Shown here piece after piece: positions 9,401 to 17,407 of a stretch of DNA of 34,596 nucleotides (the first letter of the stretch is position 1; each line of letters begins with the position of its first letter). This stretch comes from Crenarchaeota archaeon 13_1_40CM_3_52_17 (GTDB taxonomy: Archaea; Thermoproteota; Bathyarchaeia; 40CM-2-53-6). The translations under genes and the position numbers were made by a program. Under the pieces are notes generated by a model, which saw only the letters and a list, made by a program, of their open reading frames with translations, ran no database searches and had not been told where the DNA came from. The stretch spans positions 1 through 34,596 of the forward strand of contig MNGN01000064.1 in the NCBI GenBank assembly GCA_001918745.1. The letters run 5' to 3'.

Positions 9401-9836
9401 TGGCGAACGGCTGGCCGCAGACTTGTTCATCGGCGTCGTCTACTATCAGAAACTCCATCACATGGTGGCGGACAAGATGCACGCCCGAGCCAGAGGCCAA
9501 GTCCAAATGCTCACACGTCAACCGACCGAGGGTAGAGCCAGAGGGGGAGGATTACGATTTGGAGAGATGGAGAGGGACTGCCTCATCGGACACGGAGCAT
9601 CGGCCTTACTTCGCGACAGATTGCTAGAAGAATCTGACAAATACATTGCGTACGTCTGCGAGACCTGCGGCACCCTCGCCTATCATGATATCAAGCAAAA
9701 CAAGTACATTTGCCGTATCGACGCTGAGAAAGCGGTGATTTCCCCTGTCGCAATATCCTACGCGTTCAAGCTCCTAGTCCAAGAGCTCATGGCTCTCGGA
9801 ATCGCACCTCGACTCAACCTAGAGGAGAGAGCATAA
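6474..9836 (+). CDS. rpoB: DNA-directed RNA polymerase subunit B (unsplit RpoB)
   Basis: Second-largest catalytic subunit of RNA polymerase, homologue of bacterial beta and eukaryotic Rpb2. It is one polypeptide of 1120 residues, not split into B'' and B' as in many methanogens and halophiles. Landmarks include RLCPDETPEGSNCGLVKNL near residue 458, YNMEDAIIINKSS near 730 and the switch/hybrid-binding LGDKFASRHGQKGVIG near 872. A C-terminal zinc-ribbon-like CETCG..YIC stands near 1061-1078, but only three cysteines are visible instead of the usual four. The track uses a TTG at 6474; ATG 6489 (MAVTTQQLW) is the better start. It is followed after two bases by rpoA. Confidence 0.97.
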   Translation: MEKIEMAVTTQQLWNLSKEFIKDSGLVRQHIDSYNDFVERGLQAIVDEVGELPIEIGDYPLRIKLGKIEIGAPRVIEVDGTERSIYPAEARIRNLTYAAPLHMEMIPVIGEREGQPEMVYIGDLPVMLKSRICLLSKLSPDDLVGVGEDPLDPGGYFIVNGSERVIVALEDLAANRILVDVEHTGVNPTYKAKIFSTTVGFRARIEVALKSDAGIYVTMPGIPSDIPLMILMRALGFEEDAKIAEFVSTDPDIQDELEASYEKSLEANNVHDALLYLGNRLAPGQVDEYRLKKAESVLDRNFLPHLGRMPSERREKGLFLTEIAARIIEVKLERRTSDDKDHYANKRLKLAGSLLAELFRISFRNLTRDLKYQLERITIRRHIEFSIANAIRPGIITERVQHAIATGNWVRGRIGVTQLLDRTNFVSTLSHLRRLQSPLSRSQPNLEARDLHPTHYGRLCPDETPEGSNCGLVKNLALSSSISVGIEPREMVDKLRRMGVTPIEDSDKKLRSIGGKVIVDGILAGYAKDPSALAGELRELRREGKMSSEVNFSFHPPEARGGRADLHVNCDAGRVRRPLIVVDSGRPRLTEDHLIQLEQGRIAWQDLIRSGVVEMLDADEEENALIAMYEHDLKKDHTHLEIAPYVMLGIAASLIPFPEHNQSPRNAYESAMAKQALGVFSTNFFTRVDSRSHLLHYAQTPIVQTKPMEVFNYLERPSGQNVVVAILSFQGYNMEDAIIINKSSVDRGLFRSTFYRIYEAESRQYLGGLRDKFEIPEAGIRGYRGDRYYRLIEEDGMISPEAEATGNTVLVGRTSPPRFMEEYREFEAKGPTKRDSSVTMRPSEQGTIDQVFVTESIEGSKLVKVKVRDLRIPELGDKFASRHGQKGVIGLLVPQEDMPFTVDGVVPDVIINPHAIPSRMTIGQFVETLGGKLASQMGEIMDGTAFENIGPQAIGDMLTKLGFEKSGREPLYNGITGERLAADLFIGVVYYQKLHHMVADKMHARARGQVQMLTRQPTEGRARGGGLRFGEMERDCLIGHGASALLRDRLLEESDKYIAYVCETCGTLAYHDIKQNKYICRIDAEKAVISPVAISYAFKLLVQELMALGIAPRLNLEERA

Positions 9837-9838
9837 CC

Positions 9839-12800
9839 ATGTCTCTCGCGACAATGGAAGAAGCTCACAAAGTAATCCAGAGCATCCGATTCACACTATT
9901 ATCACCCTCAGAGCTTCGAAAACTATCAGCAGTGGAAGTTCAGGCAGCAGACACTTACGATGAGGATGGAGTCCCGATTGTATCCGGGTTGATGGACGGC
10001 AGACTAGGGACTCTTGAGCCGCGCCAAAAGTGCAAGACCTGCGGCAACACCGCCTCCGCCTGCCCCGGGCACTTTGGCCACATTGAATTGGCTGAACCTG
10101 TTATCCATGTTAGCTTCGCAAAGCTCACTCATCGACTCCTCTCAATTACCTGCCGAAACTGCGGCAGAATACTGCTAAGTGAAGAGAAGATCGAGAAGTT
10201 CAAAGTACGCCACGCCGATCTCAAACAACGGCTCAACACCGTCCCCGACGCCTTCCTGGACGAGATCATCAAAGACGCCAAGAAGGCCCAGCAGTGTCCT
10301 CATTGTGGGCAAAAACAGTACCCAATCGAACATGGCAAGCCCACCACCTTCCACGAGATTGTGGCCGAGGGAGGCGCGGTGCGATTAACTCCCAGTACTG
10401 TCCGAGAGAGGCTTGAGAGAATTCCTGACGATGACCTCATTCTTCTCGGAATGGATCCGAAAGCCGCTCGACCCGAGTGGGCTGTCCTTCAAGTCATGCC
10501 CGTCCCTCCCGTCTCGGTCAGACCCTCAATAACTCTAGAGTCCGGCATCAGGTCGGAGGACGATCTTACTCACAAGCTCGTCGACATCATCAGGATCAAT
10601 CAGAAACTCCGCGAGGCACTTGAATCCGGAGTTCCAATCAACATCATTCAAGAACTCCACGAACTGCTCCAATACCACGTAACCACCTACTTCGACAACG
10701 AGGTCTCAGGCTTGCCCCCTGCGAGACACAGGTCGGGAAGGGCGCTGAAGACACTCGTTCAGCGATTGAAAGGAAAAGAGGGAAGATTCAGAGGCAACCT
10801 ATCTGGCAAAAGAGTTGACTTCTCAGCCCGAACAGTTGTATCCCCTGATCCGAATCTGGATATTAACGAGGTCGGAGTGCCCCTCGACGTTGCAAGCCGC
10901 CTAACGATTCCCGAGAAAGCTACTGACTACAATCTCGAAGAGATGAAGCGGCTTATCAGCAACGGCCCCGACACATATCCAGGGTCACTATACATTGTCC
11001 GTCCGGACGGCCGACGGGTCCGGCTAGAATTCGTCACAGATAGAAAAGTTGTCGCTGAAGCGCTTCAGCCAGGCTTCGTCGTCGAGAGACATCTCAGAGA
11101 TGGCGACATTGTGCTCTTCAACCGGCAACCGAGCCTGCACAGAATGTCCATCATGGCACACCGCGTCCGAGTCCTCCCCTACAAGACCTTCAGGCTCAAC
11201 CCAACCGTTTGCCCGCCATACAACGCGGACTTTGACGGTGACGAGATGAACCTCCACGTTCCACAAGGCGAAGAAGCCAGGACCGAGGCCCGCCTCCTCA
11301 TGCAGGTCCAGGACCAGATTCTCTCCCCAAGATACGGAGGGCCGATCATTGGAGCGATCCGAGACTCGCTGACCGCCGCATTCCTTCTAACGCAAAAGTC
11401 AACACTTCTGGATCGTCCGACTGTCTCGAAGCTACTTGCAGCAGCCGGCTTCGAGGGACCTATGCCAGAACCGGCGGTAGCAAAACCCGAAGAGAAATGG
11501 ACAGGCAAACAGATTTTCAGTATCGTCATTCCAAAGGGCTTCAATTTCGTCTCGAAATCCAACCTTTCAAGCTACTACAAGTGCGCGGATTGCGACAAGG
11601 GAGTTCTTCACGACTGCCCATATGATGCTTTCATCGTTATCAAAGACGGTGTCCTTGAGCAGGGCGTGATCGACAAGGCGTCTATCGGGGCTGAAAAATC
11701 AGAGAGCCTCTTCCATCGTATTGTCAAGGACTATGGGGCGGAGGATGCAAGAACGTTCCTCAACGCGGTTACAAAGCTTCTCGATCGATACATGGTTCTT
11801 CGAGGCTTCACATACGCGTTCGACGAACTCGAGATTCCCGCAGCCACCAAGGAAAAGATCGCAAAGGCCATTGCCAAGGCCGAAGAGAAAGTCAACGAGT
11901 ACATCGACAGCTACCGCAAAGAGACCCTGGAACGGTTGCCGGGCCAATCATTGGAAGAATCATTGGAGCTCTACATCATGAACGAGCTCTCTAGAGCGCG
12001 AGATGTAGCGGGCGAGTTCGCTGACCAGTACTTCCAGATGGACAACAGCGGCGTGATCATGAGCAGGGCGGGAGCCCGAGGGTCAACACTCAACATATCC
12101 CAGATGACCGCAAGCGTCGGCCAACAATCGATCAGGGGAAAGAGAATCCTCCGAGGATATCGCGGTAGAGCATTATCGTTCTTCAAACCCGGAGATGCAG
12201 GGGCGGCGGCTCGAGGATTCGTTTACAACTCCTACCGAGACGGGCTTGAACCCATCGAATTCTTCTTCCATGCGATGGGTGGCAGGGAAGGACTGGTGGA
12301 TACGGCGGTCAGAACTCAGCAGAGCGGATACATGCAACGACGCCTAATCAACGCGCTGGAACATCTCAGAGTCGAATACGATTCGACTGTCAGAGATTCC
12401 CGGGGCAACATTATCCAGGTCCGTTACGGCGAGGATGGTGTTGACACGGCGAAGAGTGATCACGGCAAGGCTGTGAACATCGATCGGCTCATAGAACGCA
12501 TTCGGCTTACAATGAAGAAGGGAACGGCGGCGACCAAGGAATACGTTGAGGACGAGGTGGATAAGGCGAACAGTACTCTCTCGCCCCTGATACTCAACAA
12601 GCTGCGCCAGAGCCTGGTAAACGCGAAACTGCCCAAGCCCGCCGTTGACGAGACAGTGTTAGAGGCAATAGAGAACTACAAACGCGCCTTGGTCGAGCCG
12701 GGCGAGGCTGCAGGAATTGTCTCCGCCCAGTCCATCGGGGAGCCTGGTACGCAAATGACGCTGCGAACCTTCCATTTTGCAGGAGTCCGAGAGCAAAACG

Positions 12801-13684
12801 TGACCTTGGGACTTCCAAGACTCATAGAGATCGTGGACGCACGCAAGATCCCCTCAACCCCAAACATGACGGTGTTCTTGGATGCGAAACACCGGGCGAG
12901 CAGAGAGAAGGCTCAGGAAGTAGCTACACAGCTCACCCATGCTACGCTGGGCGATATCGCCAGCACGTTCGAGTCCGATGTTACACGGATGAGGATCGAT
13001 GTAAAACTGAACCCGCAAGTGATGCGGGAGAGGGAGATTACCGTCCAGGACGTGCGGGATGCTGTAAAACCGCCGAATTGCGAGGTCAAAGTCGAAGGAT
13101 ACCATGTAGAAATCAAGTCGAAGGAGCTTGAGATCCCCCAGTTCAGACGCCTCGCAAGCAAACTCCTGGTCCATCACGTCAAAGGTTTGCCTGCAGTCCG
13201 AAGAGCTCTCGTTATCGAGGAGAAAGGTGAATGGATAGTTAGAACGGAAGGGTCAAGCCTCGCTTTGGCCTTTGAAGTCCCGGGCGTTGACACAAGCCGG
13301 ACAGTAAGTAACAACATCAACGAGACCGCTGTTGTTCTCGGAATCGAAGCAGCCCGCAATGTGATAATAAAAGAAGCGGTAGGAGTACTGGAGGAACAGG
13401 GTCTAGACGTAGACATTCGACACGTGATGCTAGTAGCCGATATGATGACCTCGTCAGGCGAGGTCCTCCAAGTTGGACGCCACGGTGTCAGCGGAGAGAA
13501 AGCGAGCACCCTTGCCAAGGCAGCCTTCGAGATCACAATTCCCACCATCGTAGATGCTGCCGTGAAGGGCATCGTAGACACTCTAAGGGGCGTTGCGGAG
13601 AACGTGATCGTCGGTCAACAAGTACCCATGGGCACAGGTCTCATAGAAGTCTCAATGTCCATGTCACGGAAAGGGAGCAAGTAG
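9839..13684 (+). CDS. rpoA: DNA-directed RNA polymerase subunit A, unsplit A'/A'' fusion
   Basis: Largest catalytic subunit. Most archaea encode it as two genes (A' and A''); here a single 1281-residue frame covers both. Near the N-terminus are the zinc-binding CKTCGNTASACPGHFGH (about residue 65) and CRNCG..CPHCGQ pairs. The catalytic magnesium site NADFDGDEMNLHVP lies near 462, followed by bridge-helix and trigger-loop regions. The A''-type EAAGIVSAQSIGEPGTQMTL begins near 955, and the protein ends with the GLIEVSMSM-type tail. A CADC..HDC cluster near 582-592 may be an extra metal site. ATG start two bases after the rpoB stop. No stop or restart is visible where the split occurs in other archaea. 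Confidence 0.97.
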   Translation: MSLATMEEAHKVIQSIRFTLLSPSELRKLSAVEVQAADTYDEDGVPIVSGLMDGRLGTLEPRQKCKTCGNTASACPGHFGHIELAEPVIHVSFAKLTHRLLSITCRNCGRILLSEEKIEKFKVRHADLKQRLNTVPDAFLDEIIKDAKKAQQCPHCGQKQYPIEHGKPTTFHEIVAEGGAVRLTPSTVRERLERIPDDDLILLGMDPKAARPEWAVLQVMPVPPVSVRPSITLESGIRSEDDLTHKLVDIIRINQKLREALESGVPINIIQELHELLQYHVTTYFDNEVSGLPPARHRSGRALKTLVQRLKGKEGRFRGNLSGKRVDFSARTVVSPDPNLDINEVGVPLDVASRLTIPEKATDYNLEEMKRLISNGPDTYPGSLYIVRPDGRRVRLEFVTDRKVVAEALQPGFVVERHLRDGDIVLFNRQPSLHRMSIMAHRVRVLPYKTFRLNPTVCPPYNADFDGDEMNLHVPQGEEARTEARLLMQVQDQILSPRYGGPIIGAIRDSLTAAFLLTQKSTLLDRPTVSKLLAAAGFEGPMPEPAVAKPEEKWTGKQIFSIVIPKGFNFVSKSNLSSYYKCADCDKGVLHDCPYDAFIVIKDGVLEQGVIDKASIGAEKSESLFHRIVKDYGAEDARTFLNAVTKLLDRYMVLRGFTYAFDELEIPAATKEKIAKAIAKAEEKVNEYIDSYRKETLERLPGQSLEESLELYIMNELSRARDVAGEFADQYFQMDNSGVIMSRAGARGSTLNISQMTASVGQQSIRGKRILRGYRGRALSFFKPGDAGAAARGFVYNSYRDGLEPIEFFFHAMGGREGLVDTAVRTQQSGYMQRRLINALEHLRVEYDSTVRDSRGNIIQVRYGEDGVDTAKSDHGKAVNIDRLIERIRLTMKKGTAATKEYVEDEVDKANSTLSPLILNKLRQSLVNAKLPKPAVDETVLEAIENYKRALVEPGEAAGIVSAQSIGEPGTQMTLRTFHFAGVREQNVTLGLPRLIEIVDARKIPSTPNMTVFLDAKHRASREKAQEVATQLTHATLGDIASTFESDVTRMRIDVKLNPQVMREREITVQDVRDAVKPPNCEVKVEGYHVEIKSKELEIPQFRRLASKLLVHHVKGLPAVRRALVIEEKGEWIVRTEGSSLALAFEVPGVDTSRTVSNNINETAVVLGIEAARNVIIKEAVGVLEEQGLDVDIRHVMLVADMMTSSGEVLQVGRHGVSGEKASTLAKAAFEITIPTIVDAAVKGIVDTLRGVAENVIVGQQVPMGTGLIEVSMSMSRKGSK

Positions 13685-13690
13685 AACCAG

Positions 13691-13999
13691 TTGGACGTGA
13701 ACAAACAGATCCGCATGGCCGTCAAGACCGGCAAGGTCGAGTTCGGAAGCAAGAACGCGCTCTCCAGCGCGTCCCTCGGGAGAGCTAAACTCCTAATCCT
13801 CGCAAGCAACTGCCCAACAGATTTTCGCGAGAACATCGTCTACGACGCGGAACAGTCAGAGGTTCCAGTCTACGTCTTCCAGGGCAGCAGCCTCGACCTC
13901 GGCGCGCTCTGCGAAAAACCCTTCCCAGTCGCATCAATGGTTGTTAAAGAACCCGGTGATTCAGAGGTCTTGAAGCTGGCTGAGAAGAATAATGAGTAA
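13691..13999 (+). CDS. rpl30e: Ribosomal protein eL30 (L30e)
   Basis: Large-subunit ribosomal protein of the L7Ae/L30e RNA-binding fold, found in archaea and eukaryotes. The protein shows the usual order: a basic N-terminus (NKQIRMAVKTGKVEFGSK), the AKLLILASNCP strand and turn, and the RNA-contacting VPVYVFQGSSLDLGALCEKPF. The 102-residue length is normal. Its position between the polymerase A gene and nusA is the classic archaeal order. The start is TTG 13691 or GTG 13697; no ATG is present. Its last eight bases overlap the following LAGLIDADG ORF. Confidence 0.94.
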   Translation: MDVNKQIRMAVKTGKVEFGSKNALSSASLGRAKLLILASNCPTDFRENIVYDAEQSEVPVYVFQGSSLDLGALCEKPFPVASMVVKEPGDSEVLKLAEKNNE

Positions 14000-14276
14000 T
14001 ATTGCTTATCTTGCTGGGGTTTTGAAGGGAGATGGTTATCTCTATAGAGGACAGACTGGAAGGCCACGCTTTCAAGTCGAAACGATGTCCGCGAATTTCG
14101 CGGAGAAAATTGCGGGAGCGCTCAGAGCAATGGGGTACGTCCCTCGGATTGCGAGATATAGACACAGCCGGAAAAGCATGAGACTGCAACTAAATGTGCA
14201 TCGTTTAATCCGTGAGTGGAACCGCTCACTCGGGAATGTAAGGAATGTTTTTCATCATTTCATTTGGAGGATTTAG
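13992..14276 (+). CDS. LAGLIDADG endonuclease fragment or mini-ORF between rpl30e and nusA
   Basis: A 94-codon ORF with one clear LAGLIDADG motif, YLAGVLKGDGYLYR, at residues 6-19. It is followed by the expected helix and strand pattern (RFQVETMSANFAEKIAGALRAMGY). In homing endonucleases this motif forms the domain interface and supplies a catalytic acid, here the aspartate of GDG. The family usually has at least 150 residues, with either two motifs or a longer single domain. Here the frame ends right after LNVHRLIREW, so the second half seems lost. It starts with an ATG overlapping the end of rpl30e and stops nine bases before nusA, so it lies inside the operon. It is probably a remnant; activity is doubtful. 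Confidence 0.72.
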   Translation: MSNIAYLAGVLKGDGYLYRGQTGRPRFQVETMSANFAEKIAGALRAMGYVPRIARYRHSRKSMRLQLNVHRLIREWNRSLGNVRNVFHHFIWRI

Positions 14277-14284
14277 AGCAAGTG

Positions 14285-14722
14285 ATGCTTCAGCCCAAGA
14301 TCAAGCTGACCAGTGAAGAAATGAAGTACATGGCTCTCTTCGAGAGCACTACAGGCGCCACCGTCCAAGACTGCCTGATCGACGAGAAGCTGGGACGCAT
14401 CATCTTCGTAGCAAAGCCCGGCGACATGGGACTCGCAATCGGAAAAGGCGGCAAGAACATCAACCAGCTGCGCAGGATGACAAGCCGACAGATCGAGGTT
14501 GTAGAGCACGCGGACACCCCGGAAGGCTTGATCCGGAACAGCCTCTCGCCGGCAAGGATCAAGGAGATCCGGGTAACGGAGAGGCCGGACAAGAAGATCG
14601 TGGTTGTTGAGGTTGACGCTCAGGATAAGGCGATAGCGATCGGAAAGAATGGTCGGACGATTGACAAGACACGCTTGCTTGTGAAGAGATACTTCGACAT
14701 CGACCACGTAGTCGTCCAGTAG
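14285..14722 (+). CDS. nusA: Archaeal NusA-like transcription factor (two KH domains)
   Basis: A short archaeal NusA, lacking the bacterial N-terminal and S1 domains and made of two KH RNA-binding domains. It is implicated in transcription elongation and termination. The GxxG signatures are visible: AIGKGGKNINQLRR in the first domain and AIGKNGRTIDKTRLL in the second. The usual N-terminus IKLTSEEMKYMALFESTTGA follows a start at ATG 14285 or the adjacent GTG 14282. The track ORF begins at 14216, but that part is out-of-family sequence. The 145-residue length matches archaeal NusA. Confidence 0.94.
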   Translation: MLQPKIKLTSEEMKYMALFESTTGATVQDCLIDEKLGRIIFVAKPGDMGLAIGKGGKNINQLRRMTSRQIEVVEHADTPEGLIRNSLSPARIKEIRVTERPDKKIVVVEVDAQDKAIAIGKNGRTIDKTRLLVKRYFDIDHVVVQ

Positions 14723-15065
14723 GCCAAGATTCTAACCGTCTTCGACAGAAGCAATCCAAGATACTCTCCCCCCAACCACTCTTGCGTCGCGAGATGCGCT
14801 GTGCAATGCCCCCCTTTTTCTAGAGAAAATTTTCTGTCTGTCATCGATAATCGGCGAGTCTCGCGGTTCAGGGCGGGATCCGGGCTTGGATGAAAAGGAG
14901 AACGACGGGAAATCTAGATCTACGAACGGTTTTAGGGCGAGAACAGGGTCATGTGCCAGATTCGAGATCAGGGCTGATTTCGGGGCGATTTCTTTCCGAG
15001 CTGGTTGGCGTCAATCTAAAAAGCAACCCAGCGAGCCTGTTGGTTTATCAGTATACGGTGGATGG
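14723..15065 (+). other. Non-coding spacer between nusA and rps12
   Basis: A 343-base stretch without a recognisable gene. It holds a C-rich to T-rich run (CCCCCTTTTTC near 14810-14820) that could end the upstream transcript, and a perfect 12-base palindrome AGAAAATTTTCT at 14824-14835 of unknown role that could supply an AT-rich promoter core. The rps12 frame stays open from 14886, but those 60 codons are poor in conserved character and uS12 has no such extension, so they are treated as untranslated. Confidence 0.5.
14808..14820 (+). terminator. Possible oligo-T terminator after nusA
   Basis: A C-run followed by five T residues about 90 bases after the nusA stop. Archaeal termination often uses T-runs without a hairpin. 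The run is short, so this is only a candidate. Confidence 0.25.
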
Positions 15066-17042
15066 ATGGCTAAGGCGTCTAGGGGGCTGTTCGCAGCCCA
15101 GAAGCTCCGGAAGAGGCGTAAGGAGTTCAGGTGGGCCTATGCACCCTACAAGCGACGAATGCTCGGCTTGGATTACAAATCCGACCCTCTCCAGGGAGCG
15201 CCGCAAGGAAAGGCCATTGTCCTAGAGAAGGTTGGGGTGGAATGCCGCCAGCCCAACAGCGCAGTGCGGAAATGTGTCGCCCCCGGGACAAATGTACTCT
15301 TGGCAGATGGAAACTCATCCCCAATTGAGAAGCTTGAGCAGCGCTGGCGAATTAGTGAAATTGCAACGTTTGATCCGCAGACGAGAGCTGTAGAAGGGTC
15401 GCCAATCGTAGATTTCTTCTCTCTCACCCAGTCGGAAGCCAGACAAATCGGAGCTCTAGAAGTTGTCACAGAAGAGACTGGACGCAGGATCGTCTGTAGT
15501 GCCGATCATCCCTTCTACACCTCGAACGGAATCGTTGACGCCCGAAGACTAGAGTTGGGAGACAAGGTCATAGTAATGCCCGTTCCGGGTGTCGAGAAGC
15601 AGCCATCGCGCGAACGTGTCCTCAACGACGAAGATGTCCTGAAAAACATTCCTCCTTCTTCAAGATCTAACCGTATCATTTCGGAACTCTATTCCAAAAG
15701 TCTCCTTCCATTAGCTTACGACAACGGGAAGATTGCTCAACTCGCACGAATTGTCGGCCACGTTTTCGGTGACGGAACGCTCAGCTATTCGAAAAGTGGG
15801 AATGGATGGACCGGAAAATTCGTCGCATCAGGTAATCCAGAAGAATTGGAAACCCTTGGCGCAGACCTGAGTTCACTCGGATTTCACTCAAGCCCTGTTT
15901 ACGAGGGAGAATCTACGAGCATAATCAACCTACACAGTGGCACCCAGCAAGTAATCTCTGGACACTATCACATCTTGGCTTCCACCTCAATCGTCCTGTT
16001 TACTCTGTTGAAATCACTTGGGGCACCGGTGGGTCGAAAATCTGATCTTACGTACATTGTCCCGCAGTGGATAATGAAAGCGCCTTTATGGGTCAAGAGA
16101 GAATTCCTGGCGTCTTTCTTTGGAAGCGAGCTGGAGAAACCTCGAGCCCGCGGAAGGAATGGAACCACTTTTCAAAGTCCGAGTTTCACCATCTGCAAGT
16201 CGGAGGACAACATTGAGAGCGGCAAGAGACTCATTAACACAATACGGTCGCTTCTCAAGGAATTCGGCGTTGAATCCTCCGAAGCTTCGATGAAACCTTC
16301 CGTCATCCGACGCAACAACGTGAAATCGTTCCGACTCACAACATACGTCGATTCAGGCTTCGAGAATCTTCTCTCGCTCTTTGGAAAGATAGGCTACAGG
16401 TATCAGAAGACCAGAGAAACTTTCTCCCGATATGCCTACGAATACCTTCTAATGAGAAAGCGTCGAATAGAACGCGCCAAGGAAGCGTACAGTCGTACCC
16501 TCGAGCTGAGGGCCAAAGGTCTCACCATCAAGCAGGTTTCTGAAAGGCTACGAGATGAAGGATACGATTTTGGGAGAGGCGTTGTCAATTCCTGGGCCTC
16601 GGTTGGAGTCAAAAGAACCGAAAGGCTGGGCTCCACAGCTCGTATCGGTCCTCCCTTCGCGGAGTTCGTCCGGCAACAGTCAGACTTGAACGACGGTCTC
16701 GTATGGGAAACTATTGCAGAGGTCAAGCGGTCCAACGAAAATCGATTATTGGACCTTACAACCGCCAGTAACAATCACAACTTCTTCGCCAACGGCTTCC
16801 TCACCTCCAACTGTGTGAGGGCTCAGATCATAAAGAACGGAAAAACCGTAACGGCCTTTCTTCCTGGCGATGGAGCGTTGAACTTCATAGACGAACATGA
16901 CGAGGTTGAGATTGAGGGCATTGGTGGTGCCGAGGGTAAGGCGTACGGTGACTTACCAGGAACACGATATCGCGTCTTCACTGTTAACGGTGTCAGCCTT
17001 GATGCCCTATTGAAGGGGAAGAAAGAGAAGCCTCGACGTTAG
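15066..17042 (+). CDS. rps12: Ribosomal protein uS12 precursor containing an intein
   Basis: uS12 shapes the decoding centre of the small ribosomal subunit. The first 69 codons ([16 protein letters not shown] to RQPNSAVRK) and the last 76 codons ([20 protein letters not shown] to KEKPRR) together make a normal 145-residue archaeal uS12. They are separated in frame by 513 codons of intein (15273-16811). The intein sits directly after the conserved PNSAVRK loop, and the native cysteine of CVRAQ serves as the +1 residue. The track's earlier start at 14886 is not supported; ATG 15066 gives the family's N-terminus. The mature protein requires protein splicing. It is the last ribosomal gene of the operon seen here. 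Confidence 0.95.
   Translation: MAKASRGLFAAQKLRKRRKEFRWAYAPYKRRMLGLDYKSDPLQGAPQGKAIVLEKVGVECRQPNSAVRKCVAPGTNVLLADGNSSPIEKLEQRWRISEIATFDPQTRAVEGSPIVDFFSLTQSEARQIGALEVVTEETGRRIVCSADHPFYTSNGIVDARRLELGDKVIVMPVPGVEKQPSRERVLNDEDVLKNIPPSSRSNRIISELYSKSLLPLAYDNGKIAQLARIVGHVFGDGTLSYSKSGNGWTGKFVASGNPEELETLGADLSSLGFHSSPVYEGESTSIINLHSGTQQVISGHYHILASTSIVLFTLLKSLGAPVGRKSDLTYIVPQWIMKAPLWVKREFLASFFGSELEKPRARGRNGTTFQSPSFTICKSEDNIESGKRLINTIRSLLKEFGVESSEASMKPSVIRRNNVKSFRLTTYVDSGFENLLSLFGKIGYRYQKTRETFSRYAYEYLLMRKRRIERAKEAYSRTLELRAKGLTIKQVSERLRDEGYDFGRGVVNSWASVGVKRTERLGSTARIGPPFAEFVRQQSDLNDGLVWETIAEVKRSNENRLLDLTTASNNHNFFANGFLTSNCVRAQIIKNGKTVTAFLPGDGALNFIDEHDEVEIEGIGGAEGKAYGDLPGTRYRVFTVNGVSLDALLKGKKEKPRR
15273..16811 (+). 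mobile_element. Intein with LAGLIDADG homing endonuclease, inserted in uS12
   Basis: A complete 513-residue self-splicing element. Splicing motifs: block A begins [13 protein letters not shown] with Cys1; block B is [10 protein letters not shown] with the catalytic histidine; the end is [12 protein letters not shown] followed by Cys+1, with terminal Asn. The penultimate residue is Ser rather than His, as in some functional inteins such as DnaE types. The endonuclease has a first motif [14 protein letters not shown] and a second [13 protein letters not shown], so both acidic positions are kept. A segment [16 protein letters not shown] looks like a helix-turn-helix DNA-recognition part. No stop or frameshift is seen, so both splicing and endonuclease parts appear intact. 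Confidence 0.93.
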
Positions 17043-17195
17043 TCCATTCGTAAAAGAAAGAGTATTGGTAATTTCTCTTCGGGTGGGACTCGTCCCTGCA
17101 GGTTCGGTAACAGTTTACTTATCTTTTTGAGTAGGAAATGTCCAAACGGCTTTAGTAACCATCGCTAATAGCTGAGAAACCCGGAGAGATGAAAA

Positions 17196-17345
17196 ATGGC
17201 ACTAGTATGGGGCGCAGTATGCACCGACTGCCAAATACTGGCAGTAGAAAACTGTCCCCACTGCAGTCGAGACCTGTGCGAAAAGCACAGCACGCAGCAC
17301 GAATGCGACCGGCTCAAAGCCCGAAGCTTCGATGTCGCGGGCTGA
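17196..17345 (+). CDS. AN1-like zinc-finger mini-protein (49 aa)
   Basis: A short ORF below the cut-off of the track. It encodes MALVWGAVCTDC and then ENCPHCSRDLCEKHSTQHEC, ending in VAG and a TGA at 17343-17345. The spacing C-x2-C-x7-C-x2-C-x4-C-x2-H-x3-H-x-C is close to the AN1 zinc finger, which binds two zinc ions. The role is unknown; AN1 fingers in archaea are small and often single-domain. It lies about 150 bases after rps12 and is convergent with gcvT. The start coordinate was set by counting back from the stop and could be off by a base. Confidence 0.62.
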   Translation: MALVWGAVCTDCQILAVENCPHCSRDLCEKHSTQHECDRLKARSFDVAG

Positions 17346-17407
17346 CATAATCCGACCTCGTGAGCTCGAACAAAACTTCTACGGCCGAAGATTAGCCCGC
17401 TATAAAC

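Noticed and set aside
14880-15000. Possible C/D-box guide RNA (GGATGAA and CTGA words).
   Set aside because: The boxes deviate from RTGATGA and no proper C'/D' pair is present.
14886-15065. Open N-terminal extension of the uS12 frame.
   Set aside because: uS12 starts with MAK at 15066 throughout archaea; the extension lacks conserved character.
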